Positions 11,269 to 20,690 of a stretch of DNA of 25,267 nt are shown here, piece by piece. The translations under genes were made by a program, and so were the position numbers. The DNA lies in assembly GCA_002751075.1 (NCBI GenBank), contig NAOQ01000191.1:75399-100665 (forward strand). The letters are read 5' to 3'. The stretch's first letter is position 1. The number at the start of each line of letters is the position of its first letter. This DNA comes from Ichthyophonus hoferi. Taxonomy: Eukaryota > Opisthokonta > Ichthyosporea > Ichthyophonida > Ichthyophonidae. The notes beneath the pieces were generated by a model. That model saw nothing but the letters and a program-made list of their open reading frames with translations. It ran no database searches and was not told where the DNA came from.

Positions 11269-11700
11269 AAAACCAAATTGTGTGGAAAAGGGTTCTGTTG
11301 ACATAATTAGAAGCTACGCTTGAACTTTTAAAGTATGAAAATAAAAATAAACTATTTACCAGGTCTGTATATTGGTGGTTTAAACCAACGTCGTTAACTC
11401 TGAAATAGTTCAAATTGATTTGTCGATATATAGTTTGCAAGCACTTGCATGAGTGAATTGGCCAATGAGCCATTTAAATAAGTTTACTGTAAGATTATCG
11501 AGATAGGATCAGACATTCCTAGTGGGTGGGCCTCTGTTATCTTTTATGAATTATATTAGTCAATAAGAATATTTATGAATGGCCCCATTTAAATTATTGA
11601 ACACAACTCTATGGGTGGTAACCCAAAAAATAACACCCGCGGTAAAACAAAGTATTAAAGAAAACAAAAATCAACAATAAAGGACTCCCGCTCACATATA
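11269..11700 (+). mobile_element. Probable solo LTR related to the one at 4885-5290
   Basis: This shares with 4885-5290, in the same order and strand, aattgatttg followed by a variant of cagtttacaagcactt, then gagataggatcagacat, a gggcctctg-like word, an attatattag word, cccatttaaatta, a ggtaaaa word, a TATA-like TATTAAAG (11653-11660) and AATAAA (11676-11681). No element coding region flanks it, so a solo LTR left by recombination between two LTRs is the likeliest reading. Divergence between the two is substantial, so the insertion is old. Confidence 0.5.
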
Positions 11701-12861
11701 TGCAGGAACACGAGTAACAAAAAAGCACGACTCGCTCGCACATACGCAGTAATCAGTAGCAAAAATACGAAGTTCTCGCAACACACAAGTACTTTGCATT
11801 TAATTTTATGTATGTCATAACCACACCGTTATTGTAATGTCAAATCCACCGTTAGCACTCATATGATAATCAGTGTCCTGATCTCTCGCTCGTTCAGAAC
11901 TCAGACAACTAAGACTGAATCGTCATAGTAGTTATTATTTATTTCGTAATATATCACCCCTTACTGATGTATCTCATTGTGCAATAACCACATTCGCATC
12001 CAAGCGAATCAAATCGTCGATTCTTTCTAAATTAGAACTGAAGTATAGTTGTTTCGGCCAGTCACCTAGAGAGTCGGTTTATGGGCCTTCCATAGAATTT
12101 CTAACACAACAAATATACCTTAAAGGCAGATACGATCAAGTGACTTTTATTACTGCTGTTCCAGCAAAATTAACGACATCAAATATATAATTGGAGATCT
12201 CGACAGCTATGGACAAATCGCTAGAACTGACAGATTCTAATATCAACTAAAAAGGTTATAATTCTCATAGATCAAAAGATACTTGGCCCTAGACGATGTC
12301 TTATATGTGCATTTATTTGCATAATTTTACTAGATATTTTTGAATATTGCTTACATAGCAGGCTCATTCGAATTACATGTATGATAAAACAGTATTTTAT
12401 TAAAAAATATTACACGATTTGGCCTGATATAAAGGGATATATTAGACGCACATGTCAAATCAATCGATAGTTGTTGGTTGACATGTGTGTGATATTTGGC
12501 GCCACCACGTTAACGATAGCCACTAAAAAGGAAAATTTAATATAACAGATAGAGGATCTGAGATAAGGTGATAAGATCTTATCCTATTACTTACCTCTAT
12601 GTATAGTACCTCTATCTATCATTATATGCTATTAACAACAAAGGTATAGCGTTACAGCCGTAACGAATAGAGTACCTTTTTTTTCATTTAATACCCCACT
12701 TTTTTGTAGCATATTTATAACCAAAAAGGGGAAAATGGCAAATAACATTTTTTGATGAGTAGCCTAACATTATATATAAAATATACATACATTTCGTATT
12801 CCTTTCTTGTCATTATATATAACAGGTGAAAACACAGTCTTGGTACCTTCGCCTATTTACA
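11701..12861. other. Upstream region of the unrecognised gene
   Basis: No exon or RNA gene is seen. An E2F-like word lies at 12495-12502 inside the 8-base palindrome tggcgcca (12497-12504). The last 200 bases before the start codon are T-rich and A-rich with short homopolymer runs, typical of a promoter or leader in AT-rich genomes. No clear TATA box is placed. Confidence 0.3.
12495..12502 (+). promoter_or_regulatory. Possible E2F-type site (TTTGGCGC)
   Basis: TTTGGCGC fits the known E2F/DP consensus TTTSSCGC. It lies about 360 bases upstream of the next start codon, in DNA where GC-rich words are rare. A second TTTGGCGC lies at 16274-16281, about 4.4 kb upstream of the lyase start codon. 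Chance is possible. Confidence 0.3.
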
Positions 12862-15380
12862 ATGGAGTCCTTTGGAGTGAAACGTTTTGCTGATGATTAT
12901 GACGACGCTATGAACTATGCTAAAAAATTCAAGTGTCGCTTACAAGAGAATATAGGTGTGTAATGCGCAAAACTCAAGGGTTTTATAATATTTTACTGTA
13001 ATTTTGGAGTATCAGCCTATCTGCGTTCTATCTGCTCCAGCCAGCCAGTCCTCTCAGCGTCCCATATTTTTCTCTACTAAGTTTCTTTTATTTTCCAGCC
13101 TGTTCTTTGTTGATTTAGTTGTTCCTCTAGCGGTTATGTCAATTTTCGTTTAGGTGCAGTGGCTGGCACCTCAAAGATATCTAATTGCTGTTTATCATGG
13201 ACAGCTACCTCTCAATATCTTTCCACGAAGCATGCTTCATATCATACAGCTAGATGGTTCCTATTTACATACGTACTTGAGTAAGGTTACGCGGATAGTC
13301 TTTTCCCATGCATTGCAAGTGGCGGAGAAGGTTAATAGCGAATTTTGATAACAAACGACATGAAAGCCTTCTTTCCTGTTCTAATATTGCCAAAGAATTT
13401 TAACTTTCTGCGTGAACCCACGAAAGAACGTACAAATAGCAACCTGCATAGATACAAACCATATCAACATTCAAGCACACCGTCATACTCACATATACTG
13501 CATACACACAGGGTTTATCAACAAGCCAGAATCCTTTCACTTACTCGACCAACCACAGTCTCCTTCAGTGACAGGTTGCTCGCATTGTGGAACCGTGGGT
13601 GAGATAGTGTCTACCTATGTATTCGTCACAGTGAACAAAATTACTATTAGAAGTCCTGTAGCAGTTACGTTGCAGGAAACGCTTCGGTCTCTGAAGGTAT
13701 GTGCAGAGGACAACCTTATTCTTGTTTTGTATGTGCTATTTTTTTTTGTAGCTATACACATGTATGTTCATGGATGCAGACATATGTATGTGTATATATG
13801 TAGTATCCTTGTATGGTGATTGGAAAAAGAAAAAAGCGAGAGTGGAAATGCGTAATGTTATATATTATAGGGTTACTATGGTATGACAGTGACATGGGAC
13901 ATATATTGAACCAATAAGAGCCGTTACCACTGTTTATTGTGGAGAATCTTGCCATATACTTGGGAAAGGGTGTTTTATAAAGAAGCAAGTGCATTGGCTT
14001 GATTGGCTAGCCAGTGCAGTGATGTGTACTATTTTATCTCTTTGTGGATGAACCTACACCCCTCATATAGTTTTTGTACAAAATTGAGAGCCTATCTTGA
14101 AAGTGATCCAGACTATGTATATTGAAGGTGTAATCATATGCAGGAGAAAGTTCAGAAACTGGTACGGGAAAAGGGTGTGTATGCACCACAGCTATCAGTG
14201 ACACATTGTGGTAATGCATTACCCAATAGCTTAGATAGTACCTCGCTACAGGCATGTGGCATTGTGGCAAATATGGAGTTGGTAGGTTGTGCCATTCATA
14301 TTGATACATACATACATATATATATACATAATATAATACATTTCTCATGGCTGTAATAAAAATTAAATATGTATTAATAAATTAATTGAAAATAATGAAT
14401 AATATTTTATGTAATTACTAACCCGCGCACTCTATTTATCATGTCTTTTTACTACATATATACTTGATTCTATATTTCCATTTTACTTTCTTTTCTATTT
14501 CTACGAGCCTGCTCTCTCCTTTTACTAATTACTACTATGTTTGCGCAATTTCTTTTAGGTTCTGTTTATTTTTAGATCTTTTCATCTTTTTGTTTTCTCT
14601 CTTCCTCACCTATCTGCTTACTACATCTCAGTTATGCTCACACTTATCTTTTTAAGGTAGGCGCATATATAGATATAGCTTTATAAGTATTGTACATGTG
14701 TATTTGAATATATAACTATATTCTTGCGGGTGGACATGAGTGAGATCTTTTCTGATTAGCTTTTATGTAACCAATGAGCAGTTTACTGATAGATTATTGG
14801 AGAATATACAGGAGTTTACCTCAGTAGGAATGACTTCCCTAATACCTACAGAGGTTTCTCAAGCCACCGTAGCTGCGGTATATATTCATTCACATGCACC
14901 CATATATATACATCAATACATTTTTTCCTTTTCCTATGTCTTTACCCTGTGTATGCGTATACACTTCTTTTTCTTTGGGATAATAAATGCCTTTCTAGTA
15001 TATTTCCTACGTTCATCTGATATTATAATAGCAATCTTTATATTTTGACTTTCTCCTTTTTTGATTTGGTGGGAAAATGTGTAAGAGATAATAGCTGTAA
15101 TATTTATATCACATGCATACATACGTTTAGGCCATGTGTAAATATACATAGTAATCAGATCAGAGCATAACTACCGATGGTCATACACTTGAAATTATAC
15201 GTACTGCCTCTACAACTTGAAGTCATTAATATATTCCTTTATCCACCACCCAATCATAATCCTCATTCTCCTTACACAAACATCTTGTATTTGCAGATGG
15301 CGACCGAGAAAGCAATGCTCCTTGAACGCATTCATAACCTAGAATTAGAACTGGATTATGTACGTTCAATGGGACAATAG
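12862..15380 (+). CDS. Unrecognised five-exon gene, about 198 residues, C-terminal coiled coil
   Basis: The modelled exons are 12862-12955, 13512-13696, 14144-14281, 14782-14877 and 15297-15380. Each has GT-AG borders and compatible phases (1 after exon 1, then 0 throughout). The N-terminus is charged, with FADDYDDA followed by the basic AKKFKCR (residues 9-26). A CSHCG pair lies near residue 54 and a THCGN word in exon 3, so metal binding is possible but not shown. ETLRSLKEKVQKLVREKG (across exons 2-3) and the last exon (LLERIHNLELELDYV) look like amphipathic helices or short coiled coils. No signal peptide or membrane segment is seen. I do not recognise the family; it could be a small nuclear or adaptor protein, which is a guess. 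The exon 2 end is uncertain: a donor at 13595 plus an acceptor at 13675 would remove 27 codons in frame. A cassette exon in intron 1 is described separately. Confidence 0.65.
13154..13280 (+). other. Possible cassette exon in intron 1 of the unrecognised gene
   Basis: An open, protein-like stretch (WLAPQRYLIAVYHG at its start, then LPLNIFPRSMLHIIQLDG) is bounded by acceptors tttag (ending 13153) or gtgcag (ending 13159) and a strong donor ttga|gtaagg at 13281. It leaves phase 1, which fits exon 2 at 13512. It would need exon 1 to use the donor two bases further on (12958, gtgtaa), giving a phase-0 end. The open frame continues beyond the donor to 13348. It may be an alternative exon or chance. 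Confidence 0.3.
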
Positions 15381-16976
15381 AACGAACCGTTGATTATTTG
15401 ATTTTTGAATATATAACGAGATGTTATATTACTTTTAGTAAGGGTTATTTTATCTTGGATGACTAGGCCACCAGAATCAGCTTATTAATAATTTATTAAT
15501 TAATAATCGATTGGAGACCATCTTGAATCACTCCCTCTCAGTCTCAGAGGGGTGAGGAGAAGAGAGACAAAGGACCTTGACTACCAAAGTTACATGGTAT
15601 ATAATGCTTTTCTTGGCGTTGACAAATATATCCCATGTATTTTTACCTAACAAGGCAAGATCCTTTCTTATAATAGCCACGTACAAGGGACCAATTCTAA
15701 CGTAATGGGACAAGAATAGAAGGGTAAAGGGTAGTAATGGGGTTGGTTATTGCCAACCCTTTATATTTTATACCTGATTATACCACATATCTTGGATATC
15801 CAAGATAAATCATTGCTCAATAAATAAATAAATAGATATATATATATATATATTCTTTTGCTTTATTTTCATGCATCGTAGAAACTATGTATTCCTATGA
15901 ATATACAATATCTGTCAATGTGTACATTGATATGTATGGATGAGATGGAAGTAAAGACAGAGATATTATTTATGAAGGCCCACTGTGATCAGGGGGCTAG
16001 AAGCCTATTGGTAACTAAACACCGTTCTGATCAATTATATTACACAAAGAGTATGTTTAAGCTTACTACCTTTAGTGTGGATATATGTATGTATGTAAAT
16101 AATTATTAAGTTAGGTATTGAAGATGATTTTTGAAGTAGATAGTTGTGTATGAAGGTGTGTACGAGTGGGATGCATATTAGTAAAAAGCAAGAAGCAGTA
16201 GATAGACAAAGGAAAAGGAAAAGAGAGTTGCAAGATAACCATATGCACACAAACAGTTAAATATCAACTAGATTTTGGCGCATTCTTTTCTCAGTCACCG
16301 TCACCGATACCATAACCACCATTTCGGGTTCATATGGGTATAATTAGTGAATATGGCACAAGTCCGAATAGAAATCAACTAAAAAGAAAACGGGAAGTTC
16401 AAAAAATATCAACTCGGGATAGATCATTTTAGAATAATGAATTCAAATGGCAGACTTCCATCAATGTTTCCCCTTGTATTTGCTTACATAGAATTAGGGC
16501 TATTAAAAAAGTAGACATATATGTTTGCAGTTGTGGACAAATATTAATTGATGCCTATAGTGTGAGTTAATATTTTCTATTATGCATTAAGGAGAAAAAC
16601 AAAATACAGATAAAAATGTTGAGCTGAGTTAAATTCATTGGCATAGTTGAAAAGCAGCATTAATAAATAGTAGATAATCAAGCCAAGTAGGAAATATAAT
16701 ATAATGGTCTAATCAACGTAACAATATTTACCAGTGACCAGGATGTCTTGTTAAACCTATTTGAATTGTTAGTCAAACATTTGGCCTACCTATCTACTCG
16801 TTATCATATTGAGAAAGATTACTATGAAAATGAAGAAGGATCTCCGTTATTGCCTGGTTTTTTTTTTCACTTCCTTGAAATTCCCGTGTCTTGTGCCTTA
16901 ACTATTTTGCTATTCCTTATGTTTTCCAGTGCTTTATTAATTTTTACTATAATTATAATAATAATAATTATTACTT
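15381..16976. other. Spacer with the 3' region of the unrecognised gene
   Basis: The nearest good poly(A) signal on the + strand is AATAAA at 15819-15824 (within a short aata/aaat repeat), about 440 bases after the stop codon. It is preceded by a small hairpin (gggttgg/ccaaccc, 15740-15759) and an 18-base perfect palindrome (15789-15806). A (TA)n run follows at 15836-15852. From 15860 to 16976 I see only chance open frames, ending in an (ATA)n tract near 16950-16975. Confidence 0.35.
15789..15806. repeat. 18-base perfect palindrome
   Basis: ATCTTGGATATCCAAGAT is its own reverse complement with no loop. It lies 13 bases before the AATAAA candidate. Confidence 0.9.
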
Positions 16977-17345
16977 ATTGGAAATAATAAGTAGAGATAG
17001 GATCGTTTAAGTGACCTATATTCGTTTTCAAAAAGAGGGACTATGGAACTAAGGATCATTTTAACATATCCCTTTGCATACGTGGAGCACAAACATACTA
17101 AGACATATTTATTATTATTAAACAAGTCAGTGAGGCTTGTCTTAATGCAGGATGCCTAAGGAATGTGTTAACTGGACCCAAAACAATTGTTCTGAACTGG
17201 CGTATCATATTGTCGCAGGGCCTCTGCCACTGTCTAGTGGGTCCCTCTGATTTTTCAAGAACTCTTTATATTAGCCAATAAAAGTATTTAGGATTGGTGG
17301 CTACGCAGGTGTTAACCAAAATTAACACCCGAATTAAGCAAAGGT
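16977..17345 (+). repeat. Interspersed repeat, copy 2 (family A-B, most complete copy)
   Basis: The left part (to about 17215) aligns with 6485-6705. The whole left part and the junction near ctgcgacaat reappear inverted at about 18995-19255, so left and right parts belong to one unit. The right part (from about 17215) has gtgggtccctctg, tatattagccaataaaagtattta and aacaccc words that resemble the central part of the LTR-like sequences at 4885-5290 and 11269-11700. The family may therefore be a diverged LTR subfamily. No open frame or target duplication was found. Confidence 0.6.
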
Positions 17346-18710
17346 CTGCCTAGTTTTAATTTTGATCAATAATATTAGATTGCCACTTGACACTAAAGGA
17401 TTGTACCAACTATTTTTCCGGACTAAATACGTAATAATAATTGTTAATAAGAATACCCAAATTTGATACATGTATTTAACCTTTTTCTTCACCTTAAAGC
17501 AGTGCCTCAATTATGAAACTTGGTACAGCTACTAGAGATAAAGAATAGTCCCTGCAGCCAATCCTGCTCATAAACATTTATTTGGAGGCCAGGTCCGGGT
17601 TATGAATGTTTAATAATTTTTTTTAAAAATTGCAAAATTAGATAGTATTGAATTACATTGCAAATCAACTGAATAAAATTTATTTAAATTTAATAAGTTG
17701 TAGACTGTAACAGTGAAGTCGTTTAAATTTGTAATTTAATAGTCTCATACAGGTTGAACATCGTCGAGTATTGTCAAAAGTTAAATATGCACGCCCTCAG
17801 TCTGATAATCACAAAGGATCCCGCCGTATATTAAAAAGTAGTTGTTTGGGATAGCTGCTGATTAGATAGATTAGATAGCTAGACTATTCATGCTACTATA
17901 TAACTGTATATACTAATTTATATAGTAGCATATACCATATCATGCTATATTTACCTTGGTTTTAATATTTTATTAATAAATTAGAACAATCAAATCCATA
18001 ATGGATTACAATGTAATTGGCTCGGCGCAAATGACTTATACTTAGATCCAATTAGATAAGAGTTATTCCTTCATTTCATCTATACAATCTACGTACTAAT
18101 TAACCGAACAAACCTCAAAGTCTTAATAATTGAGAAGTATCATCATATACCTCAAAACCCCAACCGATCAGAACCTTACACATATACCTATTAGTGTTTC
18201 CCATTTATCCATTTTTTTTTTGAATTTTCCACATATATCTATTGCCTTTTACCCTTACATATACAAGAAGTTACAAAATAAATAATAAAGGTACTGTAAA
18301 TCATACTGTTTTCTGCCAAATCCATATCAATCAATATTAGTTAAAAGCTGCTACAATTGCGAAGTAAATGATCGCATTCCAATCGCTAATTCGATGCTAA
18401 CACAAGATTCGCAAGGTTTGAAACAATAAGAAATTGTACACCAATACCGTGCTAAAAGCATCGGAAATTGAGTAGTTAAATTCTCATAGCTTTCTTATAG
18501 CTTTCCCAGCAACCTAGTAACGTACATATCATAGTTTACACATATATGATTAGTATAGTATACGCTTCTATATATACAAAAATAAGTTAACTAGTGGAAG
18601 TGTTATCTTGGTAATTTTATTGGGCATATTGTTATCAGTAGAAACATACCTCTTTCTATATTACTCAGATCACTTAAACTAATTAGAATAATAGTTTTTT
18701 ATATGGTACA
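17346..18710. other. AT-rich spacer with a small hairpin and part of a second repeat family
   Basis: Positions 17399-17475 belong to repeat family C (see next entry). A perfect 13-base inverted repeat (17890-17902 with 17919-17931, 16-base loop) lies in the middle. The remainder is AT-rich, with homopolymer runs and no supported exon or RNA gene. Confidence 0.4.
17399..17475 (+). repeat. Interspersed repeat family C, copy 1
   Basis: A 21-base identical block starting at 17399 (ttgtaccaactattttt within it) recurs at 20087-20107. Weaker similarity follows in both (aataataatt-like blocks, then a gaaatactcaaatt or gaatacccaaattt word, then a tatttaac word). Confidence 0.6.
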
Positions 18711-18938
18711 ATAAGTTTCGCGATCAAAAATAAAACCTTGTCAATCAAAAGTTTATCGATCAAAATGGAAATTTTACAAACCTCTCATAAACAACAAAAA
18801 AAAAAAAAAAAAAAATTGAAACAGTTTTTTTATTATATCAAAAAACGTAAAAAGTTTAATTTATGTATTTATACTCTTTTTTCTTGGAAAATTAAATTTT
18901 TGACTGATAAGGTTTTACTTTTGATCATAGAAACTTAT
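18711..18938. repeat. Long imperfect inverted repeat with an A20 run in the loop
   Basis: The left arm at 18711-18755 and the right arm at 18893-18938 are reverse complements at about 39 of 46 aligned positions with one gap. Shared words are ataagtttc, gatcaaaa, taaaacctt and tcaaaa. Most mismatches are transitions that G-U pairing would tolerate in RNA. The 137-base spacer contains A20 at 18796-18815. It may be a small non-autonomous DNA transposon with long terminal repeats or a hairpin RNA source; no target duplication was identified. Confidence 0.65.
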
Positions 18939-18994
18939 CATTTGCATCGAAACCCTCTATAAATGGCAATCTTAGATGGTCGATCAAAATTGAT

Positions 18995-19255
18995 AGCCAT
19001 GGCGGATGTCCTGCGACAATTGATTTAGTCATTTCAAATCAAATATTTTGGGTCTAGATAGCACATTGCTTAGACATCTTGCGTAAGACAAGACAAGTTC
19101 TGCAGGCTTTTTTAATGATGAAAGACATGCTTTAGCATATCGGTATTCCGTGTATGCAAAGGGACACGTTTAAACCCTCCTTAATTCGGTATTCTCTCTC
19201 CTTCTAAACGAATATAGGTCACCAGAACACTCGTATTTCTACTTATTATTTCCAA
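18995..19255 (-). repeat. Interspersed repeat, copy 3 (family A-B, inverted)
   Basis: In reverse orientation this matches 16977-17230. It shares tgtatgcaaagggac, cgaatataggtcac, tctacttattatttccaa, agacaag and ctgcgacaat in the expected order. It is truncated within the right part of the element. An inverted pair with 16977-17345 therefore spans about 2 kb. Confidence 0.6.
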
Positions 19256-20086
19256 CACTTTATTGTTTTGCATGCACTTCAGGGGTTCAAGACATATTTA
19301 TACTAAGTATGAATATTAGGAGAAATAAACAAGGGTTTGACTTAGGAATATGTGTGCTTATGTTGAACTAAATATGAAATATTTAACCATAAAGCTAACC
19401 TCGAATTATTCTAAGTAATTGGGACGTAGCTTGTAAATATTTCGTCACAAGTAAAGTTCCTAGTAGTGGTATCATTGTAGATTAGGATGCTACCTTACTG
19501 GAAAAGGTATGCTATTTACATTACGTAAGAAAATAAGTGATGTTAGACATTCGTGAACAGAGTTTTGAGGTTCAAGAAAGGACTTAGTCTACACATGTAG
19601 CTTAGACACTACACAAGGGTAGAAATTTGAGTGTAAAAAATGTGCCTTACTTTGTAGTTGTAGTGTACGTGTAAAGGTCCCTTGTGAGCTTCACAACTGA
19701 TACAAAATAACACGATCAATCTTATCACATACTATAATACCATCTGTTGTGTTTAGCTAGCTGCTCCTGAATCTTCCCCTGTTGATTGCTGTACGCTGCA
19801 AGACTGTTAACTCCGAATGAATAAATAGTTCGGCTGCACAAGCGGCTCATGAAATCATGGGTCCACCAATGTTGTTTGGTTGAATAATGTTCCTCTTCAA
19901 CCGACAAATCAGATCAATTGGCTATTACTACCGCTCAATAAAACAAACTATTATTACATAGCTCTCCCTGTGTACCTTCTATGGACCTCCACCTTAATCT
20001 TACAACACAATAAATTTTATTAGTTTTTAATCGGTAAATTGCTTTGTCAACAGATATCGGTTATCAGTTTGGATTTAATGCCAACA
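19256..20086. other. Spacer without a supported gene
   Basis: No exon with recognisable protein similarity is seen on either strand. A minus-strand open frame at 19725-19907 has mixed, fairly protein-like residues but no family match and no clear splice sites. The sequence around 19740-19990 is less AT-rich than its flanks and might hold an old element fragment. Confidence 0.3.
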
Positions 20087-20225
20087 GATTGTACCAACTA
20101 TTTTTCCAGGCTACATATATATATAATAGTAATTCCTAATAATATTAGATGACTTATAGTTCTATAAAGAAATACTCAAATTAATTGAATATTTTTATTT
20201 TTACTTTATTTAACACCTACAAGTG
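20087..20225 (+). repeat. Interspersed repeat family C, copy 2
   Basis: Shares the 21-base block and following weaker blocks with 17399-17475, on the same strand. An inserted (TA)n run and local rearrangement separate the later blocks. Confidence 0.55.
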
Positions 20226-20269
20226 GTGCTTTTTTGCTTTTCTGTATTTATATATATTTGTTTAGATAA

Positions 20270-20480
20270 TAAAAATTACTACCTGGACTATCAGTATAAA
20301 GATAAAGATATTAATAATTTAATAATTTAATAAAATGTATAAAACAATACTGCACCGTATAATAAAATGTAATTTAATATAGTATAATAATATGCGTACT
20401 AAATAATGGCAATAAAGTAATGGAAATAGTAATATAAAATTAATGTAATAATAATAGTAATAATACATCACTAATAGTAT
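20270..20480. repeat. TAA/ATT-rich low-complexity tract
   Basis: About 200 bases are made mostly of taataattt-type and aataaa-type words with little other content. An open frame on the minus strand here is a by-product of composition. Confidence 0.7.
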
Positions 20481-20545
20481 AGTGATCGACGAGAACATTT
20501 TAATTATTTTGCACAAATTCTATTTATTCCTTAGATCCTCTTTCT

Positions 20546-20550
20546 ATTGG
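20546..20550 (-). promoter_or_regulatory. Possible inverted CCAAT box upstream of the lyase gene
   Basis: ATTGG in the context tctattggctaac lies about 140 bases before the lyase start codon. NF-Y boxes often occur at such distances in animal promoters. The word is short, so this is weak. Confidence 0.2.
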
Positions 20551-20690
20551 CTAACGAAATGTGGCATTTGATTTGATTTGATATTTATACCTGTTTTGGC
20601 TATAGGGACTCGCTAATTTCAATCCGAACACAAAACAAACCAGCAAATTTATGTTTGTTAGCATAGAATAATAAATAAACACCGTACAAT

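Noticed and set aside
13345-13602. Open frame overlapping exon 2 of the unrecognised gene in another phase
   Set aside because: It can be reached through the cassette region but leads to stops in all later exons, whereas the chosen phase joins all four downstream junctions.
16748-16987. Hydrophobic open frame that could suggest a membrane peptide
   Set aside because: The hydrophobicity comes from T-rich and (ATA)n sequence; there is no homology and no splice context.
19725-19907. Minus-strand open frame of 60 codons with mixed residues
   Set aside because: No recognisable motif, no splice sites that extend it, and no neighbour in the same frame.
20319-20516. Minus-strand open frame rich in Tyr, Ile and Leu
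   Set aside because: It is produced by the TAA/ATT low-complexity tract.
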